Part shown: piece by piece, positions 42,162 through 53,716 of the stretch
Position numbering within the stretch: the first letter of the stretch is position 1
Layout of the letters: each line of letters starts with the position of its first letter
Assembly (NCBI GenBank): GCA_021234155.1
Contig: JAJEKV010000072.1
Span: forward strand, 6,367,676 to 6,431,675
Direction of reading: 5' to 3'
From: Isoetes taiwanensis
Lineage: Eukaryota; Streptophyta; Lycopodiopsida; Isoetales; Isoetaceae
DNA length: 64,000 nucleotides
The notes under the pieces: generated by a model
What the model was told of the DNA's origin: nothing
The model's database searches: none
What the model saw: only the letters and a program-made list of their open reading frames with translations
Translations under genes and position numbers: made by a program

Positions 42162-44561
42162 TTGATCACCATCCCTGGGACTCCTACAAGGTCCCAGGAT
42201 AGATGGTTTTGTGAGCACGAGGGTTGCACACATATGCTTCCGGGAGACCAGGGTGGCTGGGGTCTAGGTATGGATGCGGCGAAGAAGCACCACGAGAGGC
42301 AGCATGGGGAGGTACCATGGGTGGCTCGGCCACGTGGTGCGCGGAAGTGCGTCCAGGGACGAGGGGGGGACCAGGCGGCACCGAGAGAGAGAGGGAGAGG
42401 AGCCGTCTTAGGTGGTGGGGACAGATGTGCGAGGCGGAGTATCTAGTATCAGCGGGAGACACGCTTTCAGCCTAGAGTCCCTGAGGCGGGTAGTGGCAGA
42501 GTGGGAGGGCATTGAGAGGACATTCTGGCAGGGACGAGTTCCTCCTCTTCCCCCCCACGTACTTCCACTTCCTCCCACTTCTTTTCAAAGACCCCGTCAC
42601 TGCCCGATACACTACCTATGTACCTCGGACATCACTTTCCTTGGGCGACATTGGTGGGTGATTGTTGTGAGTGCATACGGACATGGCGGCGTGGGCTTCT
42701 TTCCATGAGCCATCACCTTCGACGAGCTCCACTTCAGTGGACCATGCACCAGGTTCTTCAACTTCGTACTAGTGCCCACCAGGCTCGACACCATTGAGCC
42801 ATTTATAGGTCTGGGACGAAGCTTTCATGAGGCCATGAGCGGGATAGTTGCGAGACCCGATTGAGCTCCCGCCGCCCCTTCATGAGAGATGTACGGGATG
42901 GACATGAGGCGGCGGCGGCAGAGGTAGAAGGCGGCGAGAGGGAGAGGTAGAGGCAGGCCACCAGGTAGAGGCAGAGGTAGAGGTAGAGGTAGGCCACCGG
43001 GCAGAGGCAGAGGCAGGGGAAGAGGTAGGCCTGGTCAGGATATAGAGGCAGAGGTCAGAGGTGTCCAGGAGACAGTGGCAGTGGACCCCATTAGTGTGGA
43101 GGGTCACATGGAGAGACATGGGCTTGTCACGCCTTATGCCCCATCGGCACGGGATTGGGCAGAGATCAGTCATGAGGCATGGACATTTGATAGGACCGCA
43201 GGCGGTCATGGCATTATGTACCAGAACGTGCGCGGGACTTTCTATCTAGCACAGGTCTTTGTCCCTTTGAGAGGATGGGCTTCGGAGCGGGGGCGAGAAG
43301 CTCGGGCCCCATCTGGTTGAGGCTAGACACTGGCTTTAGGCCTCGACCTTGGTTCTGGAGGATTGCGAGGGAGATTGCCACAGCATACGAGTGGCAGGCA
43401 CATGGTTTTTTGTACCATGTTGTGCAGAGAGGCCAGCAGGAGGGGACATGTGTTCAGATCTTTCGAGCCTTTGTCCACAGGGTTCTATTGAGCTGACGAG
43501 TGAGTTCCTAGATGCAGCATACGGTGGTTGGTTGGGAGACCCGCACATGAGGTTCTACATCATGTAAGTGCAGCGTCATGTCTTTGTGTGGTATGCAATG
43601 CTTGATTTTTCTCTGACACATGCTTTGCATACATGCAGGATTATTAGACACTTGTTGTCTGACGAGGATCATGGGCGTGTGTTGTTTGTGGACCCCACGT
43701 TCTACACGCGGGCATACCCCTTTCGTGGTGGATCCGGCACCCACGACGGGGGTGTGCCATCCTTGGATCCTTTATTCCGTGATACATATGGTCCAGCAGT
43801 GCATTGGAGCAGACTACGAGCAGTGTTTTGGCCCGTCGTGCATGGGTGAGTGTTAGTGGAATGTTATGCCTTATTCTATGCATGTTTATATGTTTAGGGT
43901 AACATCTCTTTGTATCATGATAGTTCCCATTGGTGGTTTATGCGTCCCGCTCAAGACCTTGGCGATTACTCCACCCTTGGGGACATCGAGGATGTGCAAA
44001 CATCCTGGTTGTGTTTTGATTCTCAGGGCGTGGAGAAATGTGGTGAGCGTTGTACCATTGTCCAGCTGAACAGGATTGCTTGTAGAATGAGTGGAATGGA
44101 TGTTTGCTAATGCTAGATCCATATCTGAAGGATGTTTAGGATTTACCTCTGATTAGAGGTGCATCGAGGAGGTGCGGGATGGGCTTACACCTCTCGTTAT
44201 CGGGACATGGGCGTGCCTAGCCGGTTGATGCAAATTCTGGCGTCCACATGGCTTTGACCATGCGCTTGTTGGCAAATAGTTTCTTCGTTAAGGATTACAT
44301 TGATGGAGCCTCGTCTAGTGCTGCTCAGGTACATCACAATAAACCCTTTAATTTTTCTTCTTTTTGCACATGACTTGGAAAGTATCCATACTAACCACTT
44401 CACATGATTTTCTTTTATAGGTTGGATGGAATTGGTTTAACCCTTCCTCGCAGATCCGAGGAGAGCGACAAGTCCTCTCCTCTGCTATTGCGTTATTGTA
44501 TGCATTGTGGCTTTCTCATAACAAGGCCAAGGGTCCAGTTGGATGCTGCCTAGTGGCGTGA
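42162..44561 (+). pseudogene. GC-rich, apparently multi-exon unrecognised gene, damaged
   Basis: A plus-strand protein-like region in several frames. It opens with a C2H2-like motif (WFCEHEGCTHML, then KKHHERQHGE). Next is ITFLGRHWWVIVVSAYGHGG near 42630, then a GR/GRPPGR tract like AT-hooks (42935-43032). Further on lies VTPYAPSARDWAEISHEAW. An exon ends FLDAAYGGWLGDPHMRFYI at donor 43563 (AT|GTAAGT) and joins an acceptor at 43638 (IIRHLLSDEDHGRVLFVDPT). Another exon has SSHWWFMRPAQDLGDYSTL and TSWLCFDSQG, a His...Asp spacing reminiscent of Ulp1/C48 cysteine proteases. The last exon (VGWNWFNPSSQIRGERQ) ends at TGA 44561. Stops and frame changes occur throughout. The family is not recognised; the protease idea is weak. 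Confidence 0.45.
42935..43032 (+). repeat. GR/GRPPGR-coding minisatellite
   Basis: Imperfect 6-base units (AGAGGT/AGAGGC and similar) encode alternating glycine-arginine with interspersed GRPPGR, like AT-hook DNA-binding tracts. It lies within the unrecognised gene. Confidence 0.85.
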
Positions 44562-44571
44562 CATTAAAATA

Positions 44572-44602
<31 letters not shown>
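44572..44602. repeat. CTAT microsatellite
   Basis: About eight tandem tetranucleotide units. Confidence 0.95.
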
Positions 44603-44604
<2 letters not shown>

Positions 44605-44639
44605 ATGTTACATTTATCATTTACTTAAGTTTGTTTCTT

Positions 44640-44785
44640 TTTGGGTTGCCCCTAAGAGGGCAAACCCTTGTTTATGTGGGTTTGTGGCATATTATAGGTA
44701 TATGCCAGTATATGCTTGGAATATGCCTATGACTGCTTTTATGTTGGCAACTTGCCATTTGACACCAATGGAATGTTATGCATGA
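44640..44785 (+). repeat. Dispersed repeat, copy 1
   Basis: The block TTGCCCCTAAG, then GCAAACCCTTG and ATGTGGGTTT, followed by CATAT-rich sequence, recurs in diverged form at 49205-49340 in the same orientation. The two copies share codon-like text (FWxAPKxxNPCxCGF), which may reflect a transcribed repeat; no gene is assigned. Confidence 0.7.
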
Positions 44786-46040
44786 TCTTGCTTACTATCT
44801 ACCAAATACACACTGATCTAGAAAGAGGCAGGAGTAATCCTTTATACAGCTGACCTTTTCTTTTAGCATTTGAACAGTTTCAGGATTTTGGAAGAAGTTT
44901 TTTGCTAATTGTTGTGTATACATAGTGTAGGAAATATTTATGTAATTAGAATTAGCATACTTATAATATCATGATGGAATGTAAATCTGTTCATTTGCAT
45001 CTAGTCTGCCAAAGTGGGCAATGTTTATTAAGCAACCAATGCAACTTTTTGCCACCAGCCTAGCTTTGCGTATACTCTGATTGGTATGATACATCCATCC
45101 TGTGTATAGAATAGTCATTGCTCATGGCTTTGAGCCAATTTGGGTCTGCAGCCACCTCCTGCATGAAGTAAAACCAATGCGACGGTTTACCTCAGCCATG
45201 TCATATGACACAAAAAATGAGAATGGTATAGTAATTCTGATAATTGCTTTGAGAGGACAGTGCACTCTTTGACGTAAATCTTTAGCTGCATCTGAGTGCG
45301 ATACTCTCCATCTTCTACAAATTGTGTGCTCTTGGATTTGAAAGGCAGAATTAGACAGCTTCCAAACTTTTTTATTATAACCTCAATTAAGATGCGCTTA
45401 ATGGCCCTGTGATGACTTATTTCGTAGTAAAGTCGAGCTCTTACACACTATTACTCCCAAATGGGCAAGAAGATATTGTGCAACCATATCCAAACCCCTA
45501 GTAAGGTAATTACTCCGTCTTTAGATAGACTACGTTGCAATTACTGATTTTTCCTTTTCCATTTCATGTTTTCTAAAACATGCGAAGTATGTGGTGAAGT
45601 ATGTGGTTGATGTTTCTGTGACATTTGTAGGGAACTCTTAAGCCTTGGGTTGCCCGTGTTCTACAAACTGTATGCTCTTGGATGGAGTTTTTAATTTCTG
45701 ACAGCGATACATGTTCTTGCAGGACAATGACATGCATTAGATGCAATTCCAACTGACTAGCATCCTGAAAGCCATAATACACGTTTTGATTATGGTATTT
45801 GCTCGAAACTGACAAATAAGATTAGTGGAGGTAAGAGATTTTAGAAGGGTTGTCTTCACTATAGAGCACATGATGTTGTTTTAGTCTTAAATTCATTTCC
45901 ATTATACATTCAGATGGAAATTAGTCTTGAAACGCACATGTTGAATAAATCTGAATGTTTATATGTTAAAAGCTTTTGCTGTAAGTTTTGCAGCTATTGT
46001 CTTTTGTGTGCAATGGTAAAGCATAAACTTGGTAGGGGTT
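44786..46040. other. Non-coding stretch
   Basis: No gene was recognised. The phrase CTACAAA(T/C)TGT(G/A)TGCTCTTG occurs twice (~45316 and ~45661). Confidence 0.45.
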
Positions 46041-46231
46041 GCCAACATATTTGCGCTAAAAGTAATGGGCCAATATGCTAGCTTCAAAGCGCATAATTTC
46101 TTTGTGTGTTTTATTCATGGAATCTGATGGCCAACATATTTGCGCTAAAAATAATGGGCCAATATGCTAGCTTCAATCTTTTACTATTTTTGCGCATGAT
46201 TTCTTTGTGTATTTTATCCATGGAATCTGAT
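46041..46231. repeat. Tandem duplication, ~89-102 bp unit
   Basis: Units 46041-46129 and 46130-46231 both start GCCAACATATTTGCGCTAAA and end TGGAATCTGATGG; the second has a ~13-base insertion. Confidence 0.92.
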
Positions 46232-49200
46232 GGTCTTTTGCACAGTTTGCAGGAGCACACTGTTTTTCGGATGATGAAACAATGGTCCTTTCTTGGCCAT
46301 TCAGAAACTTCTGAGTATGATGGATCTTTGGTGCTGCATTTTCAAGCTTTTTGAAGCTATTCTAGTTATAAGGTAGGAAACAGTGTAAAAGAGATGTGTG
46401 ATCTTTTATGAATTGACAGTTGAAGACATTGTTTGATGGAATACTAGTGCAAGGGTATGAGCAGGATAATCAAGTCTTACGTTCTGTTTGATGATACCCA
46501 AGACTTAGGCATAGTAAGTTACGTTCCTGAGTATCTTGAAGCATCTGGTTGTACAGTTGATTTGACATGCCAAGACCAAGTCAAAATGAATGCAGCATAT
46601 TTCACGAACATCGATTACACAACTGATTTATTTATTGCTTGGTTACATCCATTGTTATAATTTGTTATCTCGATATTTATTCCTATGTCACTCTAGTCGA
46701 TATATATGTACTGCTTGGGATATTATAGGTGGTCGTGTTTATTATTTGAATGACAGTTGAACGTCTTGTGACATTTTCCTTGTTGAACATGCCATATTCT
46801 TATATGGGTGGGAGCAGATTGTGAAGTCATGATATGGATTCAATGGCCATATTCTAAGATCACTTTATAATAGATGAAAAGTAACCTGTCCTTTGCTCAA
46901 AGCTAGTGTTGGATGAATGCATGCTGCACAACCCACGAATGGAGTTTAATATAGCAAAGAGATCGTAGCATTAGGGCAATGTCCATTTTTCAGTCATTCA
47001 TTTTGCACATTGCAGACCCAATGCAAAGCCGGTGCAGACCCAATGCAATGGCATGGTTTCACTTTAAAAGGTGAGTAACAAATTACCTCAGGAACATGGT
47101 TGACAATGGATAAATGTTTAAGCATTTTCAAATTTACTCTTTGACATGATAACTTTTATGTGTTTAGAGTCAATGATACAATCTCTATCAGTTAAATTCA
47201 AAATTCTATCAGAGTCAACCCTTCTAAATTCAGACAATCAATCGGACTTACAATTCTATGTTTGGACTTATGATTTGACAAACAAACTTGACGTTCTATA
47301 TCTTGGATATATCACAATTTCCTTATATCTTAAATACATTACAATTGAGGTTTAAAATTTGCCACAATATAGTAAGCATCCAAAACGCATTGTTACTTGC
47401 AAAAACATATTCTTGCCTCCCACCAAATGCTAATATAAATAGACAAGTTTATATAGATCTGAAGTGTGGATACATATGGTATTTTATCAGCTATCTCTTG
47501 TTTTTTTTGTTTCTAGCAATGCAACTAAATCTAAATAGAACTCTATGGGAATAGCCACTAAATGCACTTATGGTGTCTATTGTGGGAATCACTGAATTTG
47601 ATTGATCTAAAAAACTCCATGGGAAGATGGTTGCTAAAGGAAGCACAAAATTTGGCTTGTTTATGGCTTATATGTTTTGCTAGAGAAGTTTTTTTTGTAG
47701 GTCGACCACACAGATTTCTGCAAAACATAAGTGAGGTTGCATAAAGTGGGTTTTACCAAATATTTCATAATTAAAGACTGAAATTCTAGACATGGCTATA
47801 CATACCATGCATAGGAAGGCCCACAATTTGAGTTACGAAGGGTTCAAAGGCCCACCCGGCTTTATATTTAGCTGGACCTGCAGATTTAAGCTAAATAATT
47901 GAAGGAATTATACACGAACGACGAAGCTGCAAAATAGAATCTTCAATCGAAGAACTCAAATACATCTGTCACAGCTAGTACATTCTTGCTATGCATATGC
48001 ACATAAGATATGCTCATTATACTCTTTTATTTTACAGGTCAGCTCTTATATCCGAACATAACATCGTGTTCAATCCTATTGCTATTGAGGTCATCTATTA
48101 GGAGAAGCTAAAGACAATGGAGTCATGGTAGCAAACAGATTTGTAGGGTTGCATGTGTGACCGCATTCAGGTACATCACCCTCTGATTATCCAACGGAAA
48201 ATTGTAAACCAGATATATTGTAGGCCTTTCTATGGCCCTTCCTGACCAACCAATATTTGTTGTGCCCTTCTATAGGTGGCATGCATTTGCCAACTTTATC
48301 TTCAAGTTGATCAATTTCATCTTTCACAGCCAAGTTTACTGCACGTGATGTTGGGGCACTTTACTCCAAACAAAATCACCATCTAGGGTTTAAAACGCAA
48401 ACCTTCTCATTTGACTGGGGGGACTTCATCTGCTAGACCAAGGACATTATCAGCACTTAAAAGAGTGAAATCTTAAAAAACTGAAAGGCCAAGTTCAAAA
48501 TTGCTATGAGCTTAACGCCAAAGTCTCGTCAATGTAATGTCAAATCAAACTCACCCTATAACATAGATGTCAATTGCTTCCCTCACATTTAGCCATTCAT
48601 TCAAATCAAGGTCTATACTGGGGACTTTAGCTCCAATGTTCTTTCAACTTAGATTTACAACAGCTTAGGAATTATCTCAACATAAATTCTAAGAAAGTAA
48701 CTGCCAAGAGTTATAAGTCCATATATTGTAAACAGAAAGTCTCTGATTGACCTTGCTCTAGTGTGCGCTTAAGTGGTTTAGACTGCGATTTATGATGGCC
48801 AATTCAAAATTAGAGCATGTTGCCTTAATTACAAAAACAATGAATGCCATAAACTGAAGCCTTCGAAGCATTGTAATACTGCCCCGCATCTTCTAAGCCA
48901 TCATAGATACATGCCGCCAGAAGAAAGACTCTTGCATTTCTTTGACTTTATTTATGTCAAGATCCTTCACCTTCTTTCTTTATTTACATATATATCTAGA
49001 TCAGACAAATTATTTTGAACGACATTGAATCCCTTTCTATGCCCCATTGGTAATCCATACATAGCTCTGTATGAAAGTCCATCCAAATTTTGTTATTAAT
49101 ATCTTTATTCGGATAATTGAAAATATACCATCATATGCTAAAAGCACCATTCTATTCTATTCTATTCTAAACCTATTCATGTGCTCAATGATTTCTTACG

Positions 49201-50220
49201 AAAATTTTTGGCTTGCCCCTAAGGGGCCAAACCCTTGCTCATGTGGGTTTTCAGCATATCCTAAGCATATGCTGGATATTCTGATATGCTGTGGTCCTTG
49301 GTACTGTGGTTGTCAAACTGTTCCCTATTCCACATGTTACAGTGGTGAGAATTCTCTGTCGTATTTTAGACCTATAGTAGCAGTTTATTTTTGTATGTCC
49401 TTTTCTCTTCTAGAGTGATCACAACCGATTTAGATTTTGGAAGTGTACATTCTAGTATAGTACTTGAAGAATATTCTATTATTCACAACATGAATGCCTA
49501 AGCTAAGCAAAATGCATTGGACCTCTATCATTACCAGCATAAAGTACTGACAGCTGCTTAAATGTGTGCCAATATTGGCTACTGTTCTTATTCTTAGCTT
49601 AAACGTTTTGGAACGTCCAATCTTATCATTCCTCACCATATCTCATTTTAAAAAGTTTGGCATTCTCTAGTCTCATTATGTACATGGTTCTTGAAATAAA
49701 CAAGATTCTTTGGAAGTATAATGTGTTTAACAAGTGTTGCCTTATGCAGGTTGCACCGATTTCTCAGGGGCTCCCTTCCTTGACTTAATTCCCAAAAAGA
49801 CCTTCGTATTTTTAAAATTCCCAAAATGCCCTTAAAATTTAAATATTTTCCCAAATAGCCCCGTATATTTTATAGTTCTGAAATTCGTGTGTTCTTTATT
49901 TCACAGGTTGCTAAACTCTTTAGCTGCATTTTGGAAGATAAAGGTAGTTCGTTGGCTACAGAGGATTTCGTTTCTAAATGTTCGGGGTTATGGTTTTGAA
50001 TTGATTGACAAAATATGACTTTGAACTATGATTTAAGCCACTTCACCCTCCGATCATGGAGGGCAACCCTCCGTGCGCAGCACCTTGTTTTCTTTTGGTC
50101 TCTTGCATGTACGACGGAAGAATATTTAACAAAGACAAAGGTTATGCAATAGAGATTATGTAGAGCATAGTGCCAATAGAGTGCAACTTCACACGTACGC
50201 ACTATCGAGTTTCTAACTGC
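46232..50220. other. Non-coding stretch with dispersed repeat copies
   Basis: No gene was recognised. Copy 2 of the CCCCTAAG repeat lies at ~49205-49340, an ATTCT run at ~49150-49170, and the second copy of the 4982-5016 fragment at ~50056-50092. Confidence 0.45.
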
Positions 50221-50640
50221 ATGTGGAAACCTAACCTATTTTCCTCCTCATGTGGAAACCTAACTTGTTTTCCTCATCCTGTGGAAACCCTTCCTCCTGT
50301 GGAAACCCTTCCCAATTTCCATCATGCAAGGAAATCGGGAAGGGTTTCCATTTAAAATTTGAATTTTGATCAAATTTTGAGTGACGTGCGCTCGATGGAC
50401 GTGTGCCTTAATGTCGGGCGTCCGTGTGGAAAGGCGTGAGCCATTTTGTGGAAACCCTTCCGGGTTTTAGGGAAACCCTTCCGGGTTTTCAATTTCTGGA
50501 AAACCGGAAGTGAGTTTTATTGAAAACCGGAAGGGTTTCCACTAAAACCCGGAAGGGTTTCCATGGAAAGCCTGAAAACCCGGAAGGGTTTCCATGGAAA
50601 GCCGGAAGGCATTAAAACCCGAAAGGGTTTCCGTGGGTTT
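50221..50640. repeat. Large cluster of GGAAACCCTTCC / GGAAGGGTTTCC repeats
   Basis: Forward copies dominate the left part (about 50282, 50299, 50453, 50470) and reverse copies the right (about 50337, 50528, 50550, 50582, 50618), often extended to a GGAAACCCTTCCGGGTTTT unit. The result is two nested inverted structures able to form long hairpins. Related to 39527-39618. Confidence 0.88.
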
Positions 50641-51866
50641 TTCCATCGCCTTTAACCGGCAGTTTAAGGAGATTTTGCACTACTTTGGACTAAAAGAATT
50701 TGTGTGCTGCGCAAAGGGGTACGGATTAGATTCGCTGCGGAGATTAACTTACTCTGTGGAGAGGGCACGACTGGAAAAATTGGCGCCTGAGAAGATCTGA
50801 TGTCGGTGGATGGAGATTCATGGAGGAACATGCGTTTGGTAGTGTTTTCTTATGTGTTTGCATGCTTGACTGCATGATTCTTGACTGCATTCATGATGCG
50901 TGCTGCATTTTGCATGATTTTACATTTAGTGATCTTTGCTTGCTTCTGGCTCTGCTTTTCTGATGCATTATGCCTTTCTCTGAGTCTTTCTAAGCATGAT
51001 TCTCATTGTTAAATCGCTGCTTTTTTACAGGAAAAGAATGCTACTAAACAGGGGATCTTCCCACGAAGGAGCTGGAGTAAAAAATAGGGGCCAGCATGCC
51101 ATTCCGATAAAGAGGGGAAAAGGAGGCATGCTCCATTCTGACTAAAGAAAAGCTTTTGCTCTATTGCACCATAGCCAGCTCTTTTATTTGCAATAAAAAT
51201 TTTGTGAAAAGCTTTCTTGAATAGGCCTTTAGCCCGTTTGATCTCCTTATTTGAATTCTCCTACCGAAATGTGCAATAGCAATCGTGCCATATCAGCTTT
51301 TTCTCTAAGCTGATATATTTGGGCAAAATCGTGATTGATTGGAGCTGAACTTGGTTTTTCCGTTGTTGAGATGAATCGATTTATGTGGATGTTGGGCAGC
51401 ATTTGCTGTTGCGTTCTAGAAGCAGAGTTTCTGCAATAAAGTTTTTTTCCTATGTTTCTGCTGCATTTTGGATCATCAATGATCTTTTTGGTGTTGTTGT
51501 ACAGGAAGTAGCAACTCTACGCAGGAACTGCAGTCTCATCCGGGTAACAGCAGCACAGGGAATTGAAATTGTAATTTGTTTGTATATCTGAATACCCTGT
51601 AGCCTAATGACCAGCCTGTTTATATAAACAGGCTGCAGAACAGGATTTTTATATGAAGGAAGGGCAAAGAGTTTTATATATGAAGGCTGCAGAACAGGCT
51701 TTTTATATGATGGTCAAAGAGTTTTATATGGTATGCAAAACCTATCACTCTTAAGTTTGAGAATCACATGTACTCTAGTAACCATTATTAGACTACTTGC
51801 AGCACCTATATGGAAACAACAATAATAATAATATGTGGTTCAGTAGTCGCTATGGGATAGCTCTAT
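50641..51866. other. Non-coding stretch downstream of the oxidase gene
   Basis: No gene was recognised. Bases 51731-51866 are the 3' flank of the oxidase gene shared with fragments A and C. Two short repeats (GGCTGCAGAACAGG and TTTTATATGA) recur around 51620-51740. Confidence 0.45.
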
Positions 51867-53677
51867 TTAGCTAGTAAAAATGGAGGTTTCCCCAACCACA
51901 AAGAAGGGCCTCATCATGTCATTATCTTCATGCTCCAAGATGTGGCAATGCCAAACATAACCTGGACCAACAGTTGGGTCAAAAGGGTATTGGGAGCCAT
52001 TCTGGGTAGTAAAACTGATGAAAATTCTGGTAACATTTCCAGGCATTGCCCTCACTGTATCTTTCCAGCCAATCTCATCTACTCCGGGCGCAACCGGCGG
52101 CCCTGTGAAGCAGCTGCTTGGCTCGCCATAAGGAGCTTGGATTGAACAGGAGTTATTCTGGTAGCTTGTCACATTGAACGGCTGAAAATTGAGCACCTGG
52201 AATTGCACCAAATGAATATGCATAGGATGAGCGTCTGCTGTCGGATTGATCATGCTCCATATTTCTGTAGTATTTTGGGTGGGAAATGTGTCAGCAGGAT
52301 CATGGAAACCTTTATTGTCAATTGAAAGTCCTATTGATTGTCCCTGAGCTGTGGTGTTTTCATTTAATGTGAAATAACGTGTTAGAATGGGCTGGCCTGA
52401 GACATTTCCACATGATGGAATGGATTTGAGATCAATATCTCTTCTAGATATATTAGATGCAACAACATGGAATTTCATCACCATTTCTGTTCCTCCAGAT
52501 GGAACATCACCGCCAGGAAATGGAGCAGGGGCAGAATTCATTAACAATATGTCTGTGCCAGGAGGAACCAAAGAAAAATCTACCAAAACATCAACTCTGT
52601 AGGCAGGAGCAAGCTCGAGGGAGGAAGCATTTACAGGAGAAGAAAGGTACCCACCATCTGAACCAATTTTGGTGAAAAAAAGATCTGAAGAGTTGAAGAA
52701 AAGGGTGTAGAAGCGAGAATTGGAAGCATCGAGAATTCTAAAACGATAAGTTGTATTCTGAACGTTAAGATAAGGCCAGGCCATGCCATTGACGAGAATT
52801 GTATCGCCAAAAAACTCAGGGCACCAGTTGGGATGGACGTCAGGAACGAGGCCAACGTTGGGGTAGTTAAAGGAACCATTGGGGTAGAACTGGCGATCAG
52901 AGATGATTAAAGGAATTTGAAACTGGGCAGAGGGGAGGCCAAGTTGGGTTTCAAGGTGGGGTGACGTTAGGATATAAGCGCCTGCAAGGCCAGCATGAAC
53001 GTTTAGTCTGGTGATGCCAACAGCATGGTCATGGTACCACAACATGGTTGGACATTGAGAGTTGGGATAGTAATATAGTGGAGTGGACCAGGCCGGGCCG
53101 CGGTCGCCGAATTGCGTGAACCATGCATCAGGATTGCCATCTGATGTGCTTGGAACCTCTCCTCCATGCAGGTGCGTCACAGTAGGAATTCCACCATTTG
53201 GGGGATCTGCCCAATCAAGTGTTCTGTCCACTATGAACATGTGTTCCTCATCACTGATATTATTCTCCCAGCTAACCCATACTGGTTCAAACCTTTTAGC
53301 CACCAGCGTTGGCCCTGGAAATGTCGCAGTCTCCCAACTTGGACCATATGCATATAGTGGCGTTTCTGGCAGATCCCTGTGTAGCTTCTGCATCATCAAC
53401 ACACACAACATATATTAACTTAACATAAGTGTTACGTTTCTTCACAGATTTACCAAAGCAAAACTACACTTTTGGTTTTTCTTGCCTGTGTGATCTTATA
53501 CATGCCCATCCTAAAGGTTTCGTTGTATGAGAGAGTGATTGTCTGCATCACAGGCAGTGGATCCACGAATTTCTCGAGAAATGGAGAGGGTGTCATGTTT
53601 TGGCAGACAGATTGAGCATTTGCCAGCGTAACTGCTAGAATCAGAAAGTAATTTGCAGTCCATATGAAGAGTGCCAT
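51867..53677 (-). CDS. Secreted multicopper oxidase, LPR1/CotA-bilirubin-oxidase type
   Basis: Two exons on minus: 53677-53486 (64 codons) and 53387-51867 (506 codons plus TAA), 570 residues. The N-terminus MALFIWTANYFLILAVTLAN is a signal peptide, so it acts outside the cell or in the wall. All four copper motifs are present: THLHGG (H136, H138), WYHDHA (H183, H185), HPMHIHL (~H451, 454, 456) and [12 protein letters not shown] (H544, C545, H546, H550, M555). KLHRDLPETPLYAYG and the length match the plant LPR1/LPR2 group, ferroxidases in phosphate-dependent root responses that resemble bacterial CotA; the ferroxidase role here is inferred from family. NxS/T sites are frequent. ATG 53677 has A at -3 and G at +4. 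Two decayed partial duplicates lie at 13547 and 11886. Confidence 0.93.
53388..53485 (-). other. GC-AG intron of the multicopper oxidase gene
   Basis: 98 bases. The donor is CACAG|GCAAGA and the acceptor GATGATGCAG|AAG. Joining gives KITQ-KLHRDLP in phase 0, exactly the expected protein. The nearby GT donor (CAT|GTATAAG) would break the frame. Confidence 0.85.
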
Positions 53678-53709
53678 ATTTTTTTTGGATCAGTGCTGAA
53701 TGCAGAAAC

Positions 53710-53716
53710 TTATATA
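53710..53716 (-). promoter_or_regulatory. TATA box of the multicopper oxidase gene
   Basis: TATATAA on minus, 33 bases before the ATG at 53677. Transcription about 30 bases downstream would leave a leader of only about ten bases. A CACGTC element (G-box/ACGT core) lies ~35 bases further upstream. Confidence 0.5.

Noticed and set aside
51867-53677. Plant laccase or ascorbate oxidase
   Set aside because: The HLHGG and [12 protein letters not shown] motifs and KLHRDLPETPLYAYG match the LPR/CotA-bilirubin oxidase type, and the intron-poor structure differs from laccases.
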